From: Microlunatus endophyticus
Lineage (GTDB): Bacteria > Actinomycetota > Actinomycetes > Propionibacteriales > Propionibacteriaceae
DNA: 64,000 bases
Assembly (NCBI RefSeq): GCF_014646195.1
Contig: NZ_BMMZ01000007.1
Coordinates: 124,001-188,000 of the forward strand
Reading direction: 5' to 3'
Each line of letters starts with the position of its first letter. The stretch's first letter is position 1. Positions 23,451 through 31,402 of this stretch are shown here, in pieces. A program made the position numbers and the translations under genes. The notes beneath the pieces were generated by a model, which worked only from the letters and a program-made list of their open reading frames with translations, was not told the origin of the DNA and made no database searches.

Positions 23451-23804
23451 CTACTCGTCCCAGTCGAGCTTTGCTTGCAGTTGGGACCAACCGTCCGCGA
23501 ATTCCTGCCGGCGGCGCTGATCCTTCTCGAAAGCAACTTGTAGGTCGGCAACGCGGATAATCCGCTCGCCATCGATCTCCTTGTATCCCAGGCGGCCATC
23601 GTCCATCGCGGACACCAAGTCTTGGAGCCGTAGGCCGAGGATCGCGGCCGCAGCCTCCGATGGGACGACAGAGTCCGGGTCGCCGGCTAACACCTCGTCG
23701 CGGTACTGGATCCAATCGCGCACCTGGCGGCCGTACCGCTTTGCCTGGAGCTCGTCGTAGTCGGGCTGCACCCGCCCTTTCGGATCGTGTTGCCTGTCGG
23801 TCAT
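23451..23804 (-). CDS. Excisionase-type antitoxin of the PIN module, 117 aa
   Basis: The centre carries a MerR/excisionase-like winged helix: VPSEAAAAILGLRLQDLVSAMDDGRLGYKEIDGERIIRVADL, split here by a short turn. The C-terminus is charged (EKDQRRRQEFADGWSQLQAKLDWDE, given as two overlapping helices) and probably folds on the toxin. It sits directly before the VapC50-like gene with two bases between them. It should bind the promoter and neutralise the toxin. The N-terminus contains YGRQVRDWIQYRDEVL, typical of this antitoxin group. Confidence 0.75.
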   Translation of the reverse strand: MTDRQHDPKGRVQPDYDELQAKRYGRQVRDWIQYRDEVLAGDPDSVVPSEAAAAILGLRLQDLVSAMDDGRLGYKEIDGERIIRVADLQVAFEKDQRRRQEFADGWSQLQAKLDWDE

Positions 23805-23890
23805 GATCCTCCCTCGCTATATACGCCGTTCACGCTAGCGCGGAGTCGGTCGCCCGACGTGTCGCTATCCACAGACCGGCGCGGCCAGAG

Positions 23891-24238
23891 TCAGTCGCCC
23901 AGGATGTAGCGAGTCGGTTCCTGTCCCGGCTCGTGCTTAACCGAGGATGACTCCATCTTTCGCGTTGCGGCGTCGGCAAGATCAACATCGAGCACATCGG
24001 CGAGCCGGACCAAGTAGAGGAGTACGTCCGAGATCTCTTCCTCGACCCGTGTGTGCAGCGGTTCGTCGTGGGCCTTGTCGGCAGCGGATTCGGCCGGCAG
24101 CCACTGGAACAACTCGGCGAGTTCGCCGACTTCGCCCATCAGTGCGAGAACGAGGGACTTCGGGTCGTGGAAGCGGCTCCAGTCACGTTCCTCGGTGAAT
24201 CGCCGCATGCCGTCGCGAAGCTCGATGAGATCAGACAT
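23891..24238 (-). CDS. MazG-like nucleotide pyrophosphohydrolase, 115 aa
   Basis: An all-alpha NTP-pyrophosphatase close in size and motif order to dCTPP1/iMazG proteins. LALMGEVGELAELFQW supplies the first ExxE pair and EEEISDVLLYLVRLADVLDVD the second ExxD pair that bind Mg and NTP. It hydrolyses a nucleoside triphosphate to the monophosphate and pyrophosphate; non-canonical dNTPs are typical substrates. It lies among toxin-antitoxin genes, and MazG-type enzymes can lower alarmone or dNTP levels during stress, but no direct link is shown here. Confidence 0.88.
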   Translation of the reverse strand: MSDLIELRDGMRRFTEERDWSRFHDPKSLVLALMGEVGELAELFQWLPAESAADKAHDEPLHTRVEEEISDVLLYLVRLADVLDVDLADAATRKMESSSVKHEPGQEPTRYILGD

Positions 24239-24273
24239 GGTGCAAGCCTCGCATCTGGGAGAACGAGCCGGGA

Positions 24274-24855
24274 TCAGCGGCTCGGGCTAAAGCGATCGGA
24301 CTGCTCGACGTGCCCGGCCAGTGCGGACAGCCACTCCCAGGCGATCATCTTGTCGGAGGTCACTGAGTTGAGAATGTCGTACATCAGGTGGTCGGCGAGC
24401 GGGTAGCCGCCATGCTCGATCCGCTGCGCCCACAGGTCGGCGTAGAGCCGGCTCATACCGATCTCGCGGGCCAGCGCCTTGGCAACGGTGGGCATCCGAT
24501 CACAGACGATCACCGCGCCGAGGTCATATCTCGTCTCGGGCCAGTGTTCGCTGTGGAGCCCGAGCCGCTCGGCATGGCGACCCAACGCGATGTCACTGAT
24601 CAACTCGCTGAGCTCGGGCGGTTCCAGGTCGTCGATGCTTTCGCACACCGTGAAGCTGTTGCCCAGATGTACCAGCGCGGCAGCGGTGATCAGATGGTCG
24701 GTGTAGTTGGGATGCGTCTCGTCGAGCATCGTCGGCACGGTTCCGGCTGACGCCAGGATCTGCCACGCCCATCTGCCCCACCGAGCATCACCTTCGTGCC
24801 AATATCCAGCAAGCTCGGCCGGCGCGTCTTCCCAGGGATCCGTTGCCTCGTCCAT
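24274..24855 (-). CDS. Hypothetical protein, 193 aa
   Basis: A soluble, helix-rich, acidic protein with many Trp residues (WHEGDARWGRWAWQIL, YADLWAQRIEHGG, MIAWEWLSAL). No signal peptide, membrane segment or known motif is visible, and I do not recognise a family. It is 35 bases upstream of the MazG-like gene on the same strand and may share its transcript. The start ATG at 24855 lies opposite the divergent antitoxin at 24981. Confidence 0.6.
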   Translation of the reverse strand: MDEATDPWEDAPAELAGYWHEGDARWGRWAWQILASAGTVPTMLDETHPNYTDHLITAAALVHLGNSFTVCESIDDLEPPELSELISDIALGRHAERLGLHSEHWPETRYDLGAVIVCDRMPTVAKALAREIGMSRLYADLWAQRIEHGGYPLADHLMYDILNSVTSDKMIAWEWLSALAGHVEQSDRFSPSR

Positions 24856-24980
24856 GCCGAAAGACTGCCAGTCGGTACTGACAGTGGCGATTGATTGCCG
24901 GTCCCGCTGCGGTCGGTGAGCGTCTGGACCCCTGTGGACAAGGTCCGGGGTTGAGCGGCGCTGCGGCCTAGCGTGGGGGC

Positions 24981-25487
24981 ATGGCTGAGTTCGAGGTCCC
25001 CACGGTCGCTGAGGTTGCCGGCGGTCTGCCTGCGGTGCTGGAGCGGTTCCGTTCGGCGAGCACGTTTCCCTTCAGCTTCGGCGACAGCAGGCCGGAGGCG
25101 GTCGTGCTCACCTATGACGAATTCGAGGAGCTGGGCGGCGAGCAGCGGATCCCGCGCCGTGCTCGGGTCGGATCGGTTGATGAGGTGGCCTCGGATCTCG
25201 AGCAGATGGTCGCCGAGATCCGGGCCGGGTCGTTCCTGCCCGTGGTGTGGGGTGATGGGGACGAGCCGCGGCTGATGATCATGTCGACGGCGCAGTACCG
25301 CGATCTGCGTGGAGATGATCATCCGCCGGAAGGGGTGGACGACGATCCGACCAAGCGGACGTACGTGTCCCAGCCGCTGCCGACAAGTCGACCGTTCGAT
25401 GCGGAGAAGTGGTTCGCTGAGCACCGATTGTCGGATGAGGCGCTCGAGATAGCCCGGAAGAAGTACGGCAAGCTGCCCGGTGAGTGA
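24981..25487 (+). CDS. Antitoxin with duplicated Phd/YefM-like unit, 168 aa
   Basis: The protein is built of two similar blocks. The first runs VAEVAGGLPAVLERF ... PEAVVLTYDEFEEL (about residues 9-50). The second runs VDEVASDLEQMVAEI ... PRLMIMSTAQYRDL (about residues 66-110). Each has a helix, a strand and a final strand-helix (V/M-L/I-x-x-x-x-(E/Q)-(F/Y)) as in Phd/YefM antitoxins. The remaining ~55 residues, with EKWFAEHRLSDEALEIARKKYG, probably wrap the toxin. The RelE-like gene follows 6 bases later, as in a type II module. Two DNA-binding units on one chain would be unusual. Confidence 0.65.
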   Translation: MAEFEVPTVAEVAGGLPAVLERFRSASTFPFSFGDSRPEAVVLTYDEFEELGGEQRIPRRARVGSVDEVASDLEQMVAEIRAGSFLPVVWGDGDEPRLMIMSTAQYRDLRGDDHPPEGVDDDPTKRTYVSQPLPTSRPFDAEKWFAEHRLSDEALEIARKKYGKLPGE

Positions 25488-25493
25488 GCCGTC

Positions 25494-26111
25494 GTGTACG
25501 AGCTCCTCCGGCCGCCCCAGGTAGAGCTGGATCTACTGCGGATTCAGCGCCTCGCGGAGACTGACCCGGCCAACTACGTGTACCTGTTCCTCAAGGTCGA
25601 CCGGGAGATCACGGGCTTGCAATCCGGCGAGGCTAATGGCTATCACGCCCTGGGCTACGAGCCAGGCAAAGGTGATCTTCGGGACTCTGTGACGTGTTAC
25701 ATCCAGTCTGACCCACATCGACGGCCCGATTACCGCCTGGTCTTCCGGGAGATGCCGCCGGAGTGCGCTGGAGGACCGCCGCGACGGGAGTTGATCGCAG
25801 TACGCCCGCGGCGCGGTCCGGGCAACATCTACGAGCACGTGCTGGCTCGGCTACATCGTCACCCCGATGATCTTCAGCCGGGCCTCGGCGTGTTCGGCAT
25901 GCGGAGGTCCGGTCGGGGCGGCAATGAGTTAGCCCGGCAGGCAGAGTTGGCCGCGAAGCGGGCAATCGCCTTGGCCTTTGCCGGACAGGTGCCTCTGTCA
26001 ACCTCACGTCCAATTGGCTCGGCAGGTGTTGGTCTACGCGCGGGTCTTGGGCGCGGCGGTCATCGACCCCAGACCACCAGGTCACCTCGACCTGGAAGCA
26101 GGGTCGTCTGA
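25494..26111 (+). CDS. RelE/ParE-like toxin, 205 aa with an atypical C-terminal tail
   Basis: The first ~125 residues resemble a RelE-fold toxin: YELLRPPQVELDLLRIQ, then RPDYRLVFREMPPE, then RRELIAVRPRRGPGNIYEHVLARL, the last strand and helix of the fold. It follows the antitoxin gene by 6 bases and should act as a ribosome-dependent or free mRNA interferase. After FGMRRSGRGGNELARQAEL the sequence becomes Arg/Pro/Gly-rich and unlike toxins, so the natural C-terminus may have been lost by a frameshift, or this is an unrelated extension reaching almost to the next antitoxin gene. Confidence 0.65.
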   Translation: MYELLRPPQVELDLLRIQRLAETDPANYVYLFLKVDREITGLQSGEANGYHALGYEPGKGDLRDSVTCYIQSDPHRRPDYRLVFREMPPECAGGPPRRELIAVRPRRGPGNIYEHVLARLHRHPDDLQPGLGVFGMRRSGRGGNELARQAELAAKRAIALAFAGQVPLSTSRPIGSAGVGLRAGLGRGGHRPQTTRSPRPGSRVV

Positions 26112-26142
26112 CATGTCTGACAGTAAGGCGTACCCTTGGACT

Positions 26143-26397
26143 ATGCCCAGGGTGACTGCGCGCGAAGCATCGCGAGGATTCGCGGCGCTACTGGATCGTG
26201 TCGAGCATGATGGCGAGGAGTATGTCGTTGTGCGGGACGGCAGAGAAGTCGCTCGGATCGTCCCTGCAGGCACGCACACGCTTGAGTCTCTCCAGGATGC
26301 CCTGGACGATGTCCCGGCCCTTGATCTTGACTTCGAACGCGACGCTCTCGGCGCCAACCGCCTTCTGACGATGCCGAGTGATCCGTGGCTCGACTGA
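26143..26397 (+). CDS. Phd/YefM-family antitoxin, 84 aa
   Basis: The protein is a standard Phd/YefM antitoxin: MPRVTAREASRGFAALLDRV, then EEYVVVRDGREVARIVPAG forms the DNA-binding sheet-helix unit, and the C-terminal ~40 residues are acidic and likely fold on the VapC partner. The gene overlaps the toxin gene by 13 bases. An in-frame ATG at 26113 would add ten residues; the start at 26143 fits the family best. It should repress its own operon together with the toxin. Confidence 0.85.
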   Translation: MPRVTAREASRGFAALLDRVEHDGEEYVVVRDGREVARIVPAGTHTLESLQDALDDVPALDLDFERDALGANRLLTMPSDPWLD

Positions 26398-26789
26398 TCC
26401 TCGACACGACTTTCCTCATCGACCTAGAGCGGCGGCGCAGCCGGGGCATGCCGTTTCCGGGCAGCACCGATGTGGCAATCGCCGCAGTGACGCTGGCGGA
26501 ATTGCGGCACGGCGTGCTCGCTGCTGACACCGAGCGACGGTCGGCTCGGGCGACGTTCGTCGACGCCGTGGTTTCCGTTGTCGAAGTCTTGCCCTACACG
26601 CGCACAACGGCGCTCGAACACGCAGTCCTACTCGACCATGTGCGGCGTACTGGCACGACCCGAGGCGCACAAGACCTCATCATCGCCGCTCACGCCCGAC
26701 AATCCGGCCGCCAGGTGGTCTCGCGCGACGTGCGTGCGCGTTTCGGCCAACTTCCCGGCGTCGTGGTTGCCGAGCCGACTGACCCGTAA
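26385..26789 (+). CDS. VapC-family PIN-domain toxin, 134 aa
   Basis: A compact PIN-domain RNase. LILDTTFLIDLERR gives the first catalytic Asp (residue 7); VTLAELRHGV supplies the conserved Glu; RGAQDLIIAAHARQSGRQVVSRDVRARF carries the later Asp residues. The GTG start at 26385 lies inside the antitoxin gene, a usual arrangement ensuring antitoxin is made first. VapC toxins cut tRNA or rRNA at specific sites. This is the third toxin-antitoxin module within about 4 kb. Confidence 0.9.
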   Translation: MARLILDTTFLIDLERRRSRGMPFPGSTDVAIAAVTLAELRHGVLAADTERRSARATFVDAVVSVVEVLPYTRTTALEHAVLLDHVRRTGTTRGAQDLIIAAHARQSGRQVVSRDVRARFGQLPGVVVAEPTDP

Positions 26790-26838
26790 CTGTCGCCGAG
26801 CCTCGGGTGACATTCCATCACCGGGGCCGGCCAATGGA

Positions 26839-27777
26839 TCAGGACTTGGCGGTTGCAGCGGTCAGCGCCCGATGCAGCTTCGTCGGGTCCCCGAGACGAT
26901 GCCGCAGCGCCCTTTCCAGGCCACCGATCGGAACCAGATTCTGAGGCGCTCGCGAGTCTTTGTACGGCTCCGAGGCGAATGGCGGAAGCACGGTCGCTGA
27001 GGTGTCGGCAAGCCGCAAGACCTCCGCGCGAGACAGCGACTCGGCGGCCTCACAGCGTACGATCCCGGCCCAGGGCGAGGTTGAGGTGGTCGGAAGGCGT
27101 AGATACCAGGTGTGCCGCGACCAGGTCGTACCGATGGTGAAGACCGGAGTCCGCTGGCCTGCCTGGAGTCTGACGATGATCTCGTTCAGTTCCGGCGGCA
27201 GGTACGACGCGCGGTGGCTCTTGATGTAGCCCAGGGCACGGGGGATCGTCGTACGGCCGAAGAGGGGTCCGTCCATGATCATCAGATCGTCCTCGCGCGC
27301 CCGACTGGCGGATGCGGCCTCGACTTCGAGTTCGCCCATCCGTTGCTGTACGCCGATCTGGAGGTCCTCGAAGTCGCCTCCTGCCGTGTGGATGACCGGA
27401 TATTCTGCGATGGGCGTCCTGACCTCGTCGGCTCCGGGAAAGCTTGTGAAGATCCCGCGCCCGACCCGTGTCTCGGCAACTCGCGCGTGCCCGTCGATCC
27501 GGACCACTCCGGCGGCAACGCTTGCTGCGATACCGAGGACGGCGGCAGGATGATCATCGTCGCTGAACCAGACCCGAGCGTCGATCCGCCGTACGCCATC
27601 GATGATCAACAACTCTGATGGCCGCCAACCGTCTGCGGCTGGATTCACGGGCGCCCAAGACTCTGGTGGCGTTTCAAGATCAAGAGTGAGTTTGGCGGCG
27701 GACTCGTCGAGGGCGCCGTCGCCAAGGGAGGTGCCGAAGGACGGGTCCCACGGATCGACCCAGACCCGGGCAGTCAT
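26839..27777 (-). CDS. nurA: NurA-like nuclease, 312 aa, last gene of the herA-sbcD-sbcC-nurA operon
   Basis: The RNase H-like NurA core shows the first acidic motif SELLIIDGVRRIDARVWF (about residue 55) and a second motif DDLMIMDGPLFGRTTIP with GYIKSHRASYLP after it. The C-terminal part reads AEVLRLADTSATVLPPFASEP followed by DSRAPQNLVPIGGLERALRHRLGD, the ending of HerA-partner NurA proteins. NurA acts as a dimeric single-strand and end nuclease loaded by the HerA translocase during 5'-end resection. Its ATG overlaps the sbcC stop (ATGA). An open frame extending upstream into sbcC has no family support. Context makes the assignment stronger than the motifs alone. Confidence 0.75.
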   Translation of the reverse strand: MTARVWVDPWDPSFGTSLGDGALDESAAKLTLDLETPPESWAPVNPAADGWRPSELLIIDGVRRIDARVWFSDDDHPAAVLGIAASVAAGVVRIDGHARVAETRVGRGIFTSFPGADEVRTPIAEYPVIHTAGGDFEDLQIGVQQRMGELEVEAASASRAREDDLMIMDGPLFGRTTIPRALGYIKSHRASYLPPELNEIIVRLQAGQRTPVFTIGTTWSRHTWYLRLPTTSTSPWAGIVRCEAAESLSRAEVLRLADTSATVLPPFASEPYKDSRAPQNLVPIGGLERALRHRLGDPTKLHRALTAATAKS

Positions 27778-30218
27778 GCCCAGACCTTCTCTACCGATGA
27801 TCGGGAACCTTCCCGGCGCACCTCGAATCGGACCGGTACCCGTTCGGCGAGGGCCGCGACGTGAGTGACGAGCCCGACCGTACGCTCGCCGCCGCCGGCC
27901 AGCTGTTCCAGCGTGCTGGCGACGATGTCGAGAGTCGACGGGTCCAGTGTGCCGAAGCCTTCGTCCAGCAGGATGGTGTCGAGCTGGCCGGTGTTGGGCG
28001 ACAGTGCGGCGATCTGTGAACTGAGGGCCAGCGCCAGCGCCAGGGAGGCCTGGAAGGTCTCGCCGCCGGACAGGGTCTGCACTGGCCGTTGACTGCTTGC
28101 GTCGTTGTGATCGATCACCAGGATGTCCTGCTTGTTGTCCAGCGTGAGCTCGAACTGGCCGCCCGACAACTCGGTCAGCGTCTCCGATGCTTCGATCATC
28201 ATCGCCCGGAGGGCTTCCTCGACCATCCACCGTTCGAAGTTGCGGGCGTTGAGCAGATTGCCCAGCTCCTTGTGCAGCTGCTCCGATTCCTCTTGATCAC
28301 CGATTCGCTTCTCGAGTGCTTCGGCTAGGCCGCGGCGCTCCTTGATTCGGTCGAGAGCGTTCTGGGCTCGTTCCACTGCTCTGACGACGGTGGTCAGGAC
28401 GGCATTCTCGGTGAAGTCAGCCGGAGCCGCGAGATCATGGTCGTCCAGTGCCCGGCCGACGACTGCGCGCTGCTCGAGTTCGCGGGAAGCTGCGGTCTCC
28501 CTGGCCGCAAGCGAATCTGCGGCCGCGGCTGTCAGTTCGGTGATCTTCCCGGCAGCCCACGAAGCAAGCGATGACCAATCGGCCACATGATCACCAATAG
28601 TCGCTGGGGGCGTGAGCCGAGCCACGGTCTCCCGAGCGATCATCAGGCTACGACCCACGTCATGCCAGCGTTGCTCGACAACCTTGGCCCGATCATCGGC
28701 CTTCCGCTGGGTTTCGCGAGCCGTACGGGCGACCTGACGCGCAACGGTACAGCGGGTCTCCGCCTCCGTCGCTCTCTCGTACGCCGCAGCTGCGGCTGCC
28801 GCATCAGGCCGACCAGCCAGTGACGTTTCCAACTCCGCCAGGGTCTTGGCGAGCCGTTCCTCTTCTGCGACGGCGCGATCATGCCCCCGCTCAGCAGCCG
28901 ATCGGGCCGCGTCTGCTGTCTTCATGGCCTCCTCGGCCCGGTCAAGCGCGGCGCGTGACGCGGCAAGCCCCTGATGGGGCGGCCGGTCGGGAATCGTCGC
29001 CACAACCTGGCGGCAGACGGGACATTCGTCGCCGGCAACCAAGTGTTGGGCAAGATCATCGGCGGCGTGGGCAATCCTGATCTCCTCCAGGGCCGTCCGG
29101 GACTGCTTCAGCACTTGGGTTGCGTGCTCGCACTCGGACGTCGCCTGGTCGAGGGCGCCGACAGCTTCGGCCACAGCTGCCGTGGCGACAGCTTGCTGCT
29201 TCCGCGTAGCGTCGAACTCGTCGTGGGTCTTGATCAATTGCTGCCACGTCGACGGCTGGCCTGCGTCAGAGATCGCCTGTTCCGCTTCGAGTTCTGCTTT
29301 CTCGGCAGCCGCGACCGCATCGGCAGATTCGGCGCAGGTGGCGGCGGCCTCCTCTCTCTCGACAGCCAGCGAGTCGAGGCCCGTTGGCGTGCTGATGGAG
29401 TTGAGCGCTTGAAGATCGGCCGCCTGGTCGGACACCTTCGTCCTGGCGGTTTCAAGGTCAGCCGTAGTGATCTTCCATGGCGCGAGCAGATCCTGGAGTT
29501 GATCATGGAAATCGGTAAGCGTACGCAGCCGGTCAGCGGCCGACTCCTCGGCGGCTTCGGTGGCATCGGCGTACTGATCCAGTTCTCCGCGAAGAAGCGA
29601 TGCCGTGGTGCGCGCTTCGTCGGACTTCCGGTTGGCCAACTGCATCACTCGTTCGTACACACCGAGCCCGAGCAGTGAGACCAGCAGGTCCTGGCGCTCG
29701 CGCTTCTCCGCGTGCAAGAACTTGGCGAACCCGCCCTGCGGCAACACAACGCTTTGCGTGAAGTGTTCGTAGCTGAGGCCAAGGATCCGCTCGACGCCGG
29801 CCTCCATGTCGGCCGGAGTCTCTGCGATCGACTCGAGTTCCTCGCCGAGCAGCCCACCAAGATCACCGGTGAGATCGATCTCGGCCGGCAATGTGATTAA
29901 CCGGGTCTGCTTGGTAGTCACCTGCCCGCGCGCCGACTTACTCAGAGCTCGGACGGCGGCGTATTGCCTGCCGCCCACCTCGAAGATCAGCGAGACCCGG
30001 GTGAAGCTGGTCGAGGGCGCCATCGCCAGTGAGACCTGGTTGCGCCGCGGCCAACGCGGAGCGGCGCCGTACAGGGCAAAGCAGATCGCGTCGATGACGG
30101 TCGTCTTGCCCGATCCGGTCGGACCGACCAGTGCGAAGTAGTCGGTGTCGGTGAAGTCCAGGCTGACAGGATCACGGAAGGTGCCGAAGCCTTCGATATC
30201 AAGGCGCATCGGTCGCAT
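27774..30218 (-). CDS. sbcC: SbcC/Rad50 ATPase subunit, 814 aa
   Basis: The N-terminus has the P-loop GPTGSGKTT (residues 32-40) after a FRDPVSLDF strand. Long Ala/Glu-rich coiled coils flank a zinc hook, ECPVCRQ, at about residue 400. The C-terminus holds the signature LSGGETFQASLALALALS (about 720) and Walker B TILLDEGFGTLDP (about 745). It dimerises around DNA ends and opens the SbcD nuclease. At 814 residues it is shorter than E. coli SbcC because the coiled coils are short. It overlaps sbcD by a TGATG junction and nurA by ATGA, so all three are translationally coupled. Confidence 0.95.
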   Translation of the reverse strand: MRPMRLDIEGFGTFRDPVSLDFTDTDYFALVGPTGSGKTTVIDAICFALYGAAPRWPRRNQVSLAMAPSTSFTRVSLIFEVGGRQYAAVRALSKSARGQVTTKQTRLITLPAEIDLTGDLGGLLGEELESIAETPADMEAGVERILGLSYEHFTQSVVLPQGGFAKFLHAEKRERQDLLVSLLGLGVYERVMQLANRKSDEARTTASLLRGELDQYADATEAAEESAADRLRTLTDFHDQLQDLLAPWKITTADLETARTKVSDQAADLQALNSISTPTGLDSLAVEREEAAATCAESADAVAAAEKAELEAEQAISDAGQPSTWQQLIKTHDEFDATRKQQAVATAAVAEAVGALDQATSECEHATQVLKQSRTALEEIRIAHAADDLAQHLVAGDECPVCRQVVATIPDRPPHQGLAASRAALDRAEEAMKTADAARSAAERGHDRAVAEEERLAKTLAELETSLAGRPDAAAAAAAYERATEAETRCTVARQVARTARETQRKADDRAKVVEQRWHDVGRSLMIARETVARLTPPATIGDHVADWSSLASWAAGKITELTAAAADSLAARETAASRELEQRAVVGRALDDHDLAAPADFTENAVLTTVVRAVERAQNALDRIKERRGLAEALEKRIGDQEESEQLHKELGNLLNARNFERWMVEEALRAMMIEASETLTELSGGQFELTLDNKQDILVIDHNDASSQRPVQTLSGGETFQASLALALALSSQIAALSPNTGQLDTILLDEGFGTLDPSTLDIVASTLEQLAGGGERTVGLVTHVAALAERVPVRFEVRREGSRSSVEKVWA

Positions 30219-31378
30219 CAGGCACCAGCTCCCTGGACCTCGTCGAGGAGTTCGGCGAACCGGCGGGTCAGCCTGTCGACATCCCCGCGGTTCTGGGACG
30301 TGAGGTAGTCGGTGAACAACTCGACCGGACTGCGCCCGATGCGTTGCGAACTGTTGGCCGCACCGGCAGGCCTGCTGAACTCGGGGTCGATGCGCACTTC
30401 GAGCGTCCCGGGCAGCAGCTCTCGTACATCGTCGGCCAGGCCGGCCCGCGGCTTCTCGGAGATGATCACGCGTAACCAGTCGGTGTCACCCACGGTCAGA
30501 TTCTCCAGATCGGCCAGCGTGCCCCGGACCGTACGGAGCCGTCGTCCGCCGGTGATCTCGACGTCCTTGGTCTTGGCTGGGGTGTCGGCGGTGACCTCGA
30601 TGATCACGGCGACCGACGTGTTCTCGCCTTCGCCGAAGTCGATCTGCAGCGGTGAGCCTGAGTAGTGCAGCGGTGCCGGTCCGGCGATCTGCTGGCGTCG
30701 GTGCAAATGGCCGAGCGCCGCATAGTGCAGGTAGCTGGGGAAGTGCGTTGCCGGCAGGGCATATTCGAAGATCGTCTGGGAGCCCCGTTCGCCACCGCCC
30801 TTTGACCCGCCATAGAGCATCGCGTGGGTCATGAAGAGGTTGACCGCGCGACCGGAGCCGAAGCCAGCGGTCAGCGCGTCGATCATCCGCTTGATGTTGT
30901 CGGAGTAGTCCCGGTTGATCTCGGCCTCAGTGCGAGTGATCGCCTGGCTCGCGGTGATCGCGTTGCGCTGGGAGATGAAGGGCAGGATCGCAATCCGGGC
31001 CTCCTCTCCGCTTCGGGTCTTGATCGTGAGCTGTCCGCCGTCGTCCGGTCGCACCGGAGCGCCGACGATCGTGATGCCCAGTTCGCCCATCACCGGACGG
31101 AAGACGTCGAGCTGGCGCGGATTGTCGTGGTTGCCGGCCTCGGCAATCACCTGGCGTCCATCGTGGTGGAGTTCAAGCAGCGTACGCATCACCAGTCGTT
31201 GTGCGTCCGGAGTCGGAGCCGAGGTGTCGAACAGGTCACCGGCGACCAGGACGACGTCGACGTCCTCGTCATGGGCGACGCGAACGATATCGCGTAGGAC
31301 CGCATCGTGCTCGTCGAGCCGCGGCCGGCCCTTGAGCACCTTGCCGACATGCCAGTCGGCGGTATGGAGAATGCGCAC
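30218..31378 (-). CDS. sbcD: SbcD/Mre11 nuclease subunit, 386 aa
   Basis: A calcineurin-like phosphoesterase with the Mre11/SbcD motifs in order: LHTADWHVGK (motif I), VVLVAGDLFDTSAP (II), EAGNHDNPRQL (III), then FMTHAMLYG and ALGHLHRRQQI (IV/V), giving the seven metal ligands. It is the Mn-dependent nuclease of the SbcCD complex, cutting double-strand ends and hairpins. It follows the HerA-like gene by 24 bases and overlaps sbcC. Length and motif spacing are normal for the family. Confidence 0.95.
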   Translation of the reverse strand: MRILHTADWHVGKVLKGRPRLDEHDAVLRDIVRVAHDEDVDVVLVAGDLFDTSAPTPDAQRLVMRTLLELHHDGRQVIAEAGNHDNPRQLDVFRPVMGELGITIVGAPVRPDDGGQLTIKTRSGEEARIAILPFISQRNAITASQAITRTEAEINRDYSDNIKRMIDALTAGFGSGRAVNLFMTHAMLYGGSKGGGERGSQTIFEYALPATHFPSYLHYAALGHLHRRQQIAGPAPLHYSGSPLQIDFGEGENTSVAVIIEVTADTPAKTKDVEITGGRRLRTVRGTLADLENLTVGDTDWLRVIISEKPRAGLADDVRELLPGTLEVRIDPEFSRPAGAANSSQRIGRSPVELFTDYLTSQNRGDVDRLTRRFAELLDEVQGAGA

Positions 31379-31402
31379 GAGATCTCTTTCTGGATCGTAC
31401 GA

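Noticed and set aside
23449..23715. N-terminal extension of the PIN toxin frame
   Set aside because: It overlaps the excisionase-type antitoxin gene; the GTG at 23448, two bases after the antitoxin stop, gives a normal PIN start.
27778..28230. N-terminal extension of the NurA-like frame into sbcC
   Set aside because: It overlaps the ATPase domain of sbcC in another frame, and the ATGA overlap start at 27777 fits both genes and the family length.
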